Source of the DNA: Cephalotus follicularis | Lineage: Eukaryota; Streptophyta; Magnoliopsida; Oxalidales; Cephalotaceae | NCBI GenBank assembly: GCA_001972305.1 | Contig: BDDD01000125.1 | Span: 709,398-773,397, forward strand | Direction: 5' to 3' | DNA: 64,000 nucleotides | In this document: positions 11,086 through 22,763 of the stretch, one piece after another | Numbering within the stretch: the first letter of the stretch is position 1 | How the letters are laid out: each line of letters opens with the position of its first letter | Notes under the pieces: generated by a model | What the model saw: only the letters and a program-made list of their open reading frames with translations | The model's database searches: none | What the model was told of the DNA's origin: nothing | Translations under genes and position numbers: made by a program

Positions 11086-13832
11086 GGATTTGATGAATAT
11101 ATATAGTTAGAAACATGTTGTTAATGATATGTTTGAATTGTTTGGGTTAAATCCATGAGACGGAAGCATGTAATGCATTGCAGATACCACTATCGAACAA
11201 TCGAACGAAGACGCATAAGCACTGGTGCTTTTAAGAAAAGCATCGATGCGCTAAAGCGCTCACACTTTAGAGAAAAGTGTCGACGCTTACATAGTTAAGC
11301 GTCGACGGTTTGGCATGAAAAGACGAAAAAGAGTTCTTCTATTATTACCCAATCGATTGTCTACATTTGTAGAAACATATCTATCAACATTATTAGTTAG
11401 TTCAATGAGATTGAATATGCATGATGGTATGGCTATGAACTTGACCTAGTTTGTCTTATTTAATTCAAGTGTTGAATGTATGTTTTTATTTTTCATAATT
11501 TTCGGGTTGTAATAATTTTTGAGACTTGCATGTCTATCTTCTCTCTCTTAATTTGCATCTATAATTCTTATACACTTCCTTGTAACTCCCCTTGATTCAT
11601 TTTAAAGTTTATGTAGTTTATAGTTAGTTTATGTAATTGAAGAGCGAGAGTCACAACGGAAGCAAGATCGAGAAGAACAAAGATATTACAAGACCAATGC
11701 ATATATATGAGCGAATGTATGATTGTAATAACATACCTAGGAATGAGACCAACAGCTTATTTGAGAGTCAAATAAGTCGTAGTAGGAAAGTACATAACCT
11801 GCCATTAGTTTATAGTATGTATGTGATGCATGTCTAAATTATGCTGTTTAGCATAAAAATGTGTTATTTTTAATGATCTATTTGTTATATTTTTATGCTT
11901 GGATCAGATTACTCGGGTATGTTTTGTTGTATTTTCAGGTTTTCGATATAATTCTGAGAAAGAGAAATAAACGGAGCTAAGAAGCTAATATCGGAGTCAA
12001 AATAAGAGAATGACATAATGGTAATTATGAAACCTTTGGAAGTTATCGGAACATATCAAATATTAGACTCATTGAGTTAATAAAATCATTTGGTGCACTT
12101 TTAATTCTTGGGTCGACATATTCCGAAGTTCAAGTGAAGAGATATAGTTAAAGGATACATTTGGATTGTATGGCATATTACCATTATGCTATTAGTTATC
12201 AATGCAAATTGAATGCATTCTCCAGCAAACAAGCCCAATGTTGATACAGAAATCCTTCTCTCAACAGTATCCTACGTGGAGGACTTTGATTTGTTAAGAG
12301 AAACGCTTGCCACGAATGCCTGTGAGGAAGAAGTTGATCTCGGACGCCTGCACAAAGTAACAATAATGGTGAAGGCCCAGGAGGTTGTTCTACCGGGGAC
12401 ACTCCGACGCTCAAGTTAGTCAAGTGCAGATGAAATATTGTACTCTCTTTAATATAAAAATTACTGACCTTTGTTCTGTGTGTTGAACTTGTATTTATAG
12501 TGGAATTTGACAACTGATTGAGCGTATAAATCGGATGAGATCATGATCCCCTAGGAAATGCCGAGGATCTCGGACATTCCCTTATCTACGCCCATAATCT
12601 TGCTATTTTCCTTTATCTCTTCCTTGATTATCTCCTCTTTCCTTTTGTTGTAGTTGATTAGGATTCTAACTCCTTGTTTGGATAGGTATGGATCCCGTGA
12701 AATCTGTTGAAGTTATTCCCCTTATCCTATCTTCCATATTTGTTGATAGTCATCCTTATCTACTATCCTTAGAAGATAAGAACCCCTAGAACTTAGGCTT
12801 ACTTTGTGTCCTCATTCAGTAAATGAAGAGAGCTCCTGTCAATGATCTGCCGAAAAGAGGAGCTGTCATGAGGCTAATGTGATAGCCCTTGACTCCTAAG
12901 TCTTCTTCTTCCAAGGATATGTACTTGAAATAGATATCTTGTTATGTGGCCGAGGATGTCCTCGGCTAGGTTGCTTTAAATGGTCTTCTCAGACCTGGAT
13001 CCGAGGAGTATAATTTTGTAGTGGGATCACTGAGTATGTCCTCGGCACTTGTGCCGAGGAAAGGTCCTCCTTATATCATTGCTCTGTTGATTAACAGGCT
13101 TCCTCTGCCTTTAACTCATTAACTCTTATCTCTTTGGACATCTGGCAATGTAATCAAGAGGACACGTGTTGCTTTACATTTGACTTAATTTTTCCCCATA
13201 TCACTGATTAATAAAGGGTTGGCTAAATAATAATAATAATAAGAGTTATATTATTATTCCTCAATTATACCATGATATCAAGTTGAAGCGAAATGGGCAC
13301 AAGAGAGTGTTCGGTCGTTGCCTTCTGCCATTGCAACTAATATAGATGCTCTTAGAAATTGTGAGTGTTTTGGCCCCCGTCAAGGCTTACCTTTTTTGGG
13401 AACATCTATATAAGTTGAACATGAGATTGTACATATGGATGAATTATGGATGTGAATCTTTTGGTCCCCGTCAAGATTTACATTCATCAAGGTCATATGT
13501 AGACTAGAGACAAAAGCGATGATCGGGAATCATACTATTGTATAGTTGGCAAGAGTTTGCCTAACTACAAGATTCAGTATAATGTTTTAGCCCCGTCAAG
13601 GTTATATTGAATATGTTGTAGGACACTGATCCCCACTCAGAAATGAGATCCATGAGACTTGGATTGTTATTTCTCGTCTCCCATAATAGTTGAGGGTTAT
13701 GGGATTCGCATAAAACAGTGGGAGCCTGAGAGGAAAAACACCTAAAAGATTAAAGACCAAATATTTATGGTTATAAACATTGAAATTGAATTTATCTGAT
13801 TGTTGCCTTTATTTTATATCCACAGACATCGC
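11086..13832 (+). other. Long non-coding leader of copia B
   Basis: 2.7 kb between PBS and gag. It contains a cluster of SalI/ClaI-like palindromes (about 11236-11312: gcatcgatgc, gtgtcgacgc, gcgtcgacg). It also holds a nested Tat-type LTR (12239-13203) and three spaced copies of a 'tttggcccccgtcaaggctta' phrase (about 13367, 13458 and 13585). No recognisable protein is encoded, and the short ORF at 11637-11837 has no supporting similarity. Confidence 0.6.
12239..13203 (-). repeat. Tat-type LTR (solo or fragment) in the copia B leader
   Basis: The right edge reads, on the minus strand, TGATATGGGG and the left edge ends CATCAACA-like (tgttgatacagaaatcc on plus). Together with the conserved 'ccaggaggttgttct.ccggggacactccgacgctcaagttagt' block (split here as two short matches), this is a relative of the 561-bp Tat LTR. 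At 965 bp it is a different subfamily. The flanks (CCCAA left, CTGAT right) do not form a target duplication. Confidence 0.75.
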
Positions 13833-14780
13833 AATGACAAACCCACTCACTGAAATTCTTGAGAAGAATCAGCTAACAGGTCCAAATTATATGAACTGAC
13901 TACAGAATGTCAAAATAGTTTTGAATTCTGAGGACATAGATTATGTCCTAAGGGCCCCTATGCCAGCACTACCTGCTGAAGATGCCTCAACCGAAGATCA
14001 TGCCATTTATAAAAAATGGGTGGCTGATGAAAAGAAAGTTAGAAGCTACCTAATGGCGTCGATGAGCAATGCCCTACAATTCCAGCATGAATCGATACGA
14101 GACTCTAGGGAAGTTCTGCTACATCTCCGCGAGTTATACAGAGAGAATAGTAGGTATGCTCGGTTCCAGCTCATTGCTGAGCTGTATGGCACTAAAATGG
14201 CTGAAGGATCTTCTGTTAATGATCATGTGCTTAAGATGATCAATGTGATTGAACATCTTGTTGCTCTTGGAATCATTTAGGATGCTGAATTAAGCACAAA
14301 TCTGATCCTTCATTCGCTTCTACCTTCCTTATCTGGTTTCATTACCAATTTTATCATGAATAGGATATCAGCTACTATGCCTGACCTTCTAAACATGCTG
14401 AGGGAAGCCGAAGTGAACATGAATAAGGGCAAGGTGCCAGTCATGATGGTAGGGTAGTCCCATAGGCCCAAGAGGAAGGGCAAGTCCAACCTTGAGAAGG
14501 GGAACACTAAAAATGGGACGATACCACCATGACCGGGATCTTTCAAACTAGGGAAAGACAAACCACATAATCAGACAAACCAACAAACAGTTGCTACGCT
14601 GGACACTATCACAAGAGTTGCACCTACTGAGGAGTTTGCCTCAGAAGGTCCGACTAAGGGACCGTGCTTCCACTGTGGAAAGCTAGAACATTGGAAAATG
14701 AACTGTGTGAAATTCCTTAGATCAATTGGCAAATGTATGCCGTATTTATCTTATACAGAGGTGAATATGAATATTTCTAA
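13833..14780 (+). pseudogene. copia B gag remnant
   Basis: The ATG at 13833 opens MTNPLTEILEKNQLTGPNY, a standard copia gag N terminus. A TGA replaces the conserved Trp codon at about 13897. The capsid-like helical part is open at 13921-14280, then stops at 14278. A frame continues through NFIMNRISATMPDLLNMLREAE (split over about 14350-14410), and the zinc knuckle CFHCGKLEHWKMNC (CX2CX4HX4C) lies near 14670-14703. Several stops show it is dead. Confidence 0.85.
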
Positions 14781-14789
14781 TTCATCTTC

Positions 14790-17470
14790 ATGGATTTAGA
14801 CAGCGGATGTGGTACTCATATATGTTATAATTTACAGGCCCTCAAGGACAGAAGAAACCTTGAGAAGGGTGAGGGAGATCTACGGCTTGCAGATGGTTCC
14901 GTTATTGAAGCCATAGCTATAGGATCAATTTATATTTTGTTGCCTTCGGGCCAGAGTTTAGAACTCAAACATTGTGTTTATTCGCCTCGTATTTTGTGTA
15001 ATATTATTTCTATTCCAGCATTAGATGCTTAAGGTTTTCATATTATTTTTAAAAACAAGTGTTGTTCTATTTTATTTAATAATATCATTTATACAAAATG
15101 TTTCCTTCATGATGGATTATATATATTGAGTAAACATGAGAATGTTTTCAATATACAAAAAGACAATAAAAGAAAGAGAGATGAAGGTAATCAATCCTAC
15201 CTACGACACTGCAGACTTGGTCATATAAGTGAGAAAAGAGTCCGTAGGTTGATCTCGAATGGATACTTTGATTTTTCAACGTATCAACCGCTTCCAACTT
15301 GTGAACCCTATCTTAAAGGTAAAAAGACCAAATCTCCCTTCACAAGAAAAGGGGAAAGGACCTCATAACTGTTGGGTCTAGTATATACTGATGTATGTGG
15401 ACCGATGACAGTTGATGCCAGAGGTGAATATTCCTACTTCATAACATTTACGGATCATCATTCTCGTTTCGGTTATTTGTACCTTATGCTGCACAAATCT
15501 GAAACCTTTGAAAGTTCAAAGAATTCGGACATGAAGTAGAAAAATAGACTGGTAAAAGTATGAAGACTCTTCAATCAGATCGAGGTGGTGAGTATCTCTC
15601 CACAGAGTTTTTAACTTATCTCAGAGATAATGGGATTATCTCTCAGTGGACCCCTCAGAGAACACCACAGCATAATGGTGTGTCTAAAAGGAGAAATCGT
15701 ACCATGTTTGACATGGTGCGTAGCATGATGAGTGATGCTAGACTTCCATTGTCTTTCTGGGGTTATGCTTTGGAGACTGTTGATCTCTTATTGAACAGAA
15801 CTCCAACGAAATCTGCTCCAAAAACCCCATATGAGATATGGAATGGGAAGAAACCCAATCTTAGTTATCTAAGAATATGTGGATGTCCTGCATATGTTAA
15901 ATAGGCAGTAGCAGATAAATTAGAATCTATGTCCATAAAATATAAACTTGTGGGATATCCTGAAGAAACAAGAGAATATTACTTCTATTATCCACCTAAC
16001 AACAAAGTGTTTTTATTAAGGCATGCTACTTTTCTTAAGAAGGACTTCCTATTAGAAGACAGTAGTGGGAGTATGATAAAACTAGATGAATGATCTAAAG
16101 AACCACAAGTTGAGGATCTATCCAATCCTATTCAAATTGATGTTCCTGAAATGCAAGCTTCCACAGATACAACCTCTGCGTAGAATTGCCCTAATACCCA
16201 GGGAACCTGAGAGAAACTATGGTAGTTTTCTCATTGAAGGTACCCATGAGGTAAATTTCATGAATGATGATCCAGTAAACTACAAAGAAGCCATATGCGA
16301 TATGGACTCGGAGAAATGGCTCAAAGCCATGAATTCTGAAATGGAATCCATGTACTCCAATAAAGTTTGGGATCTAGTGGATGCACTCGAAGGGGTTAAA
16401 CCCTTAGGTTGCAAATTTATTATCAAAAGGAAACTTGGGGATTATGAAAGGTGAAGACGTTCAAAGCTAGGCTCGTAGCCAAAGGTTACAACCAATGGGA
16501 AGGGATTGATTATGAGGAAACTTTCTCTCCCGTAGCCATGCTTAAATCCATTCAAATTTTACTTGCTATAGCTGCACATTTTGAGTATGAGATATGGCAA
16601 ATGGATGCAAAGATTGCTTTTCTCAATGGAAACATTGATGAAGACATATATATGACTCAACCTGAGGGTTTCATATCCACTGGTGATGACCAGAAAGTGT
16701 GCGAACTTCAGAAGTCCATTTATGGACTGAAGCAAGCTTCGAGAAGTTGGAACATCCGATTCGATGAGACAAATAAAGAGTTTTATTTCATAAAGAATCG
16801 AGATGAACCATGTGTGTATAAAAAGGTTAGTGGGAGCTCAGTGACTTTTTTGGTCTTGTACGTTGAAGACACACTCCTTATAGGAAATGATGTGATCATG
16901 TTGTCGAACGTAAAGGCCTGGTTATCTACAATTTTCTCCATGAAATACTTGGGAGAAGCTTCTTATATCCTGGGAATAAAGGTCTATAGAGATAGATCAA
17001 AAAGGATGATAGGGTTGTCCCAGTCTTTGTACATTGACAGAGTGCTTAAGCGGTTTAGCATGGAAAATTCCAAGAGAGGATACCTACCTCTATGTCATGG
17101 GATTTTACTTTCTAAGCAGATGTCTCCCAAGATAGCTGAAGAAAGACAGAGGATGATGCACATTCCATATGCTTCGGCAATTGGAAGCGTCATGTATGCT
17201 ATGCTTTGCATTAGACCAGATATCGCATATGCTGTAAGTGTTACAAGTAGATAACAGTCAGATCCAGGTGAGCAACACTGGAAGGCTATCAAAGATATCT
17301 TCAAGTACCTTAACAGGACTAAGGATTTATTCTTAATGTATGGAGGAAAAGGTTTGAAGATTGAGGGTTATACTGACTCTAATTTTCAGACAGATGTGGA
17401 TGATTCAAAATCAACATCGGGGTTTGTGTTCACCTTGAATGGTGGAGCAGTGAGCTGGAAGAGTTCCAAG
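14790..17470 (+). pseudogene. copia B pol remnant (protease, integrase, RT, partial RNase H)
   Basis: Protease active site DSGCGTH (about 14797). Integrase zinc-binding region with HCRLGHISEKRVRRL (about 15207) and core block LQSDRGGEYLS (about 15569) followed by TPQHNGVSKRRNRT. RT with FKARLVAKGYNQWEGIDYE, AFLNGNIDEDIYM and YGLKQASRSWN. The catalytic box reads YVEDTLLIG (about 16858) instead of YVDD, a substitution expected to cripple the enzyme. RNase H starts with GYTDSNFQTDVDDSKS and is cut off at the N at 17471. Stops or frame shifts occur near 15032, 15366, 15904, 16453 and 17254. Confidence 0.88.
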
Positions 17471-17471
17471 N

Positions 17472-18413
17472 GGCATGATCAATTCGGATAGACCAGCACG
17501 TACTGTCAGATCAGTAAGCAGAGGGTGACTGATCTCACACTCACTCGCATGGATAATGCTATGACAATTACGTGGGTGCTCATTTGAGGAGTTCACTGAA
17601 GGTGGCTGTTCATAGAAAATCTGTATGGAGTTTTACTTACATGTCAAACAAAATTCTAGTTTTACAACAGTGCATGTGGTCCTTGGACATGAGTCGTCAC
17701 TGGATGTTTTGTGCATAGGGTGCTGTGTTTTCATGATGCTTAAATACATATTCTATGAAGTGTATAAAAACATTAGTTGGACATGGTACGCTTATGTATG
17801 GAGGTATGCGAACTGGCAACAATGAATTCATTGTTTATAGTAAAAGAAAATTATGTTCAGGATGATTTTCGTTAGCGGTTAAGCGCCTGGCCGGCTAGCC
17901 ACAATATCAAGAGTGTGATATCATTGGTTGAATATTAGAGGGGCACATCTAATATTATTTAGGCTAATGAAAGATAGTCACGAGACTAAAGATTAAATGA
18001 TTGGGGTATGACATAATCCGTACCCTAGATTTAATCAGAGCATTGTCACTGGAGGGACTATACGTGCATGTACCTGTAAATAGTGGTTCGCAAACTATTC
18101 ATATTACCTGGGGATCGTTATGCATTGCTAGATGTCGATGTCGACCAGTAGGATACCCGAGATTAAATTGATAAATTAATTTTTGAAGAAACGAATTAAA
18201 AGAGTTTTAATTCGAAATGTCCAAGAAAATATTTTTTATGTGATAATAAATATTTAATTGGATAATTGTGAGTGTCACAATTTAATCCTACGACCAGCGT
18301 AATTGTGAACCCATATGGTCACACACAATACAGACTGATATTTTCAACACGGTTATGAGAGAAAAATTAGGATAATAATTTTATAATTATAATTAATGAG
18401 ATTAATTATCCTT
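17472..18413 (+). repeat. Truncated 3' LTR of copia B
   Basis: From 'gcatgatcaattcgg' it parallels 9861-10505 closely (for example the shared ORF MEFYLHV(K/R)QNSSFT). It continues about 290 bp past the point where the 5' LTR has N. It lacks the final part of the LTR. The right boundary is approximate: CACTA transposase coding resemblance resumes just beyond. Confidence 0.8.
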
Positions 18414-20127
18414 AATGAATTGTCTGACATGGAATTCTTTGTTCGAATATTTGGTGACAATACTACCTCATCCCCTTCCCCATCTCCTCGAAGGGAATAA
18501 TCACTTTCGGGACTTATATCATCTGCAAATGATCATAGTGGTCTACTGTCATCTTGTAGTGTCAAATCCATACCAAATTGTCAACATCTTATTCCACATA
18601 ATCAGGAAGGAAGTAGGCATTCCTAGATTTCTTTTTCATCACAGTAAATCACTCTTTGTACCAACAATCATTGGATACACTTGGTACGAAAACACTTGCA
18701 TAGCTTGACTTGCCATGACAAATGGCTCGTAAGTAGCAAGTTATTTTTTTGAATATAGATGAACAATCAGAAACTCGTCAACTCTTGTTCCTCTCTTCGA
18801 TATCTTTTCCGTAGGAATCAAGCTCAACAATGTCAACCAAGGTTCTGTAGAAGTCACAACAACTATCATTTCAAGTGCTCCATTTTATCACGACACCCCA
18901 ATTTTGAGTTGTTGTAGTCCTTACGACATCTTTTGTGTGAAACTTGTAGCAATCAACAACATACCCCTTCCACGACCTTACCCTTGTACCAAGTACACTT
19001 GCTAATTTTCGTATACGGGCATCCACTTCCTCGTCGTTCTTAACCTATTACATGTTCAATGTGTACACACGAAATGAAATTTATATGAAATCCAACATCA
19101 ACAATTAAAAATCTAATATGAAATGGATAAACACTTTGTCAATGAGTTTAATGTAGTGAAGTACTTACACGACCTTGAAACCATTTGACAAAGTGTGTTT
19201 CGCGTTCTTCTTCAATTTTTTTGGAGGTAATATTAGGATTTAATTCCCCAAGTAGTTATTTGTACTCATTACAACAAAGAATGCAAGTGAGGTTCATTCA
19301 AAACATATCCATAAATAAAGTACAAGCTAAGTACAATATATAGATACCTACTCAACTAGAGGGTTGACTTCATCACAATTCAAGAGGACATACAAATATG
19401 CAGCATTATACTCTCTGTCTTTCATATCTCTTTTATCTGTCTTGCCCAGTGCTTTACCCATGTGACTAATATGGATAGCAATTCATAGCGTGCAATGGCA
19501 CTACCATCACAGTTTCAATTGGATCTATTCAACCTTGTAGGGACATAAGGTTCCAAATAATGCAAAAAGAACGTTGTCGATTAACGAACAATGTATGCCT
19601 CGGCAATCGACCCTTCCACACGAGGGTAGTTCTTAACCATATTTTTGATATAGTACAACTCCCTAAATATTGTGTGCATAAACAATATCTAATTAGAATG
19701 CATGACACATACATTAACGTTTAGAACATAATTTCAAAAAAAGAAATGAAAAGTGTACTATACCTCTCATTTGGATACGTCCATGTATTCTGAACCAGCC
19801 CACAAACTTTAGGCTCGTACGCTAACTGGACGAGAAGATGTTCCATCAAATAAAAAAATGATGGAGGGAATATCTTCTCCATTTTGCAACTTGTTTGAAC
19901 AATGTTACTCTAAAGCAAGTCCATCTTGACAGCATTGTTCGATGTTAAGCATATATTCTGAAAAAACTCACTAACCTCTGCCAATGTGACAATAATATTT
20001 CTCAGTAGGAACTCAGAGAATGCATTTGGAAGAACCATCTGCATGAAGACATGACAATCATGGCTCTTGAAACCCTAAATCTTACACTCTAAAACATTCA
20101 CACACCAAGATATTTTTGAGGCGTAGC
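18414..20127 (-). pseudogene. CACTA 1 TNP2 transposase, C-terminal part
   Basis: On the minus strand the sequence reads GFKSHDCHVFMQ and PNAFSEFLLRNIIVTLAEVSE, then EKIFPPSFFYLMEHLLVQLAYEPKVCG, NTWTYPNERF and RVEGSIAEAYIV (each split by stops; about 20085-19580). This is the DUF4218-like module of plant TNP2 proteins. A weaker match to the C-terminal DUF4216 module (SNDCWYK) appears near 18670. Many stops. The N-terminal half resumes at 22764 beyond the solo LTR. Confidence 0.8.
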
Positions 20128-22758
20128 TGTAACGCCCCGTAATGTTTTCTTTTTGGAGATAAAGAAAGTTTGGGGATAAAAAGCTTATGTTAAAGAAGCC
20201 CATGGGGCTTAAGACTAAATGATAGATGTTATAAGAGCTTAAGGTTAAATCATAAGTGTTATAAGGACCAAAGTGCAAAGCTTCCTTGAGAAGTTTCCAA
20301 GTTCCAAGACAAATGATGGTTGTGTAAGGCGTTGGTAAGAGTAGTTCGACGCCTTAGTGTGTTGAGATAGAGAAAGTTGGCAGGTAAAGATAGAAGAGTT
20401 TCATAGTTACAGTTTCAGCTGTTTAGAGTTGTGAGAGAGAGAGAGAGTTCTAGTTTCATTTCTCTTCCTTTCCTTCTTCCTTCGAGTGAAAGGTTAGAGG
20501 TAGCTTAAGGCTTCCAAGCTCAGCTAGACGACGAGTTAGACCAGGAGAAAGAAGAAGAAGGGAAGCTAGTCGCCAAAGAAAGCAGTAAAGAACTGTGAGT
20601 AGGACATCCTTTCTTACACAGATATGTGTTTATGTTCATGAGAATCCTGATCTTTCAGTTCCATCCAGAGAAAGTGAGTTTAGCCAGGAATCTTACTTCC
20701 CTAGCGTCTTTATGTCAACCATTATTTGTGAGTGGAGAGCCTTATTGAGCAGAAATGCTCAGTTCTTTAGCCAGATATCAGTTATCCTCAGATAAGGTAA
20801 CAATAAGTGTTCACCCCCCTCCTCAGCGTACCTATTGTATATGATGGGTTGTTGAGTGAGTCTGCCCCCAAGTTCCACACCTGGATCTCCTTACACTATT
20901 GTCTATGATGGTGTACAGCAGTTGAGCGCAGCAGAACACGAATGTACATAGCTCAAACCTCCTCGGTCTACTATTGTCTATGATGGGAAACCGAGCAAGA
21001 CTGTCCCCGGGTTCCATACCTGGATCTCTTTTACACTGTTGTCTATGACGGAGTAAAGGGTTTGAGCACAACAGAGCTAAGTTGCCAGTTAGTATAGCAT
21101 AGAGCCTTTCAGTAAGCTTTCCATAGGAGGACCTGGTCCTCAGTTCTCAGTTAAGATAAGCAAGTTCAGAGGAGAAATATGGTTCTCAGCAGGTAAGCTG
21201 CCAATTATGGCTTAGGCCAAGATAAGTTCAGCTCAGCTCAGGACACTATAAGTTGGCTACTATGTATACATGCAGCATAATACCACTATAAGCTGGCAAC
21301 TATATTATGTAAACCAAGCAATATAAAGCATGTTCCAAGTCTCGTTCTTGTCCTCCTCGGCATTTTTGCCTAGTTGGATCCTTTTTTAGAGCATCTTTCT
21401 AACAGTTGAAATCTTAAGTTTTATTCAGCTTTTCTTGAGCACTCTAGTATCAGCTAAGCAGAGGAAAGAGTAAGTCTTTCAAAGTACTTTGAGCATTTCT
21501 TTATTGTATGCCATGACATATATGCTGTTATAGTTCTTTTCCCAAGTTGGCATGTTTACTCATGTTCATGGTAAGTTTTCTTCAGCACATTCCATCCAGA
21601 AGATGCACCAGAGGATGTTTTGATCTTAGTCACTTAGTTAGTTTGACTAAACCCCTTACAGGTTGTTTTGCAGACCATCCACCAGGAGGAGTTCCTCCAG
21701 CTCAGTAGTAGAAAGTTTAAGCTAAGGTAGTTTTGTGCTCAGCACCCTGGGAAGCAGCTCGGGCGACTAGCTTTGCATAGCATTAGGCATTCTTTTTGGG
21801 TTCCTCTTTCTTTTTGTAGATTTCCTGAGAGCATATGTTTGTATATGACATGTTAAAGCGAGAATTTTTATGGTATTCTTTTGATGTATAGAAGGTAAGC
21901 TTTTGTTGTTTCTTTTTCCGAGCAGAGAAAGCAGTGTATGTCCCTAGCCAAGGGACTAGCAGGTCATGTAATAGTACTTTTTGAGATGAAATAGATGTCT
22001 CTAGTCAGTGGACAAGCTTTATGATATGATATGTTACTAGTTCTATGTTTTAAGTTTTATGTTTTCAGCTGTGTCCGGGGAGCTAGAGAGTCCTCAGCTA
22101 GTAAGGCCGGGCACAGCAAGGGCTGGTGAGTTTATGCTTAAGTGTATGTGGTTTACCCGGACATGAGGTCAGGGGAGAATAAAGAGTAAGGTCTGTGGCC
22201 GACCTCAAGATTTCATACGGAATAGTATAATAATGTTTTCTAGCGCTGCAGTGCTTAAGTTAGTTAAGCTGTCGTTTTGATGCTAAGGTTAAGTGTTGTG
22301 TATATGAAAAGCTCTTTGGAGAATAGCAGGGGAGAAATACCTGTGGAGAAGCTATGTCCCCAGGCGTTATGCAGACCTTGGTGTTTAAGTGTTTCACGTG
22401 GGGAACACGTGGGTGTTCTCCTCGGGTGTTTTTAAGTGAGCATGTGAGGAGCACATGGGTGTTCTCCTCAAACGTTTAGTGATATGGCGCGTTTTGGAGT
22501 TCTTGCACGAAGGCAGTGTTGGTGACTTAATGAAACGGGGAATTTGAGTCCCCGGATCCTTTTGTCCCCTGCCCCTTTTAAGCCCCGCATCTGTTGGGTT
22601 TTTTGCCCAGGCTTTCTCCCCGGGCTTTTGCGTAATGTGTCCCTGAAGCGATCTTAGTGGGTTGCTCGGGCAGTTTTGAGAAGAGAGGGTTGTTGGCAAG
22701 AAGCGCCATCCCCTACAGGACACGTCAGCCCAGAGCAGAGCAGGAAAGGGTCCTGTCA
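20128..22758 (+). mobile_element. Solo LTR 1 (gypsy type, 2631 bp) inserted in TNP2
   Basis: It starts TGTAACGCCCC, ends TCCTGTCA and is flanked by perfect 5-bp duplications GTAGC (20123-20127 and 22759-22763). There are no coding domains, PBS or PPT inside, so this is a solo LTR left by LTR-LTR recombination. The strand is assigned from the TGTAAC start and is tentative. Between about 20825 and 21070 there are two imperfect copies of a roughly 125-bp tandem repeat ('ctattgtctatgatgg' phrases). The start sequence resembles long-LTR chromovirus (Del/Tekay) LTRs; that assignment is inference. Confidence 0.9.
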
Positions 22759-22763
22759 GTAGC

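Larger units (their letters stand above)
9601..18413 (+). mobile_element. Ty1/copia retrotransposon B, inserted in CACTA 1
   Basis: It has a 5' LTR (9601-11070), a PBS, a long leader (11086-13832), gag-pol (13833-17470) and a truncated 3' LTR (17472 to about 18413). Homology with the 5' LTR begins at 9861, so the first 260 bp of the 3' LTR and the end of RNase H are missing at a single N (17471), probably an assembly gap. The 3' LTR also lacks the expected TTCCAACA end, so no target duplication can be confirmed (the left flank is CATAT). The leader is itself invaded by a Tat-type LTR at 12239-13203. Confidence 0.88.

Noticed and set aside
20128-22758. Host gene or long non-coding RNA in the 2.6-kb ORF-poor segment
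   Set aside because: TG...CA ends and a perfect 5-bp duplication identify a solo LTR.
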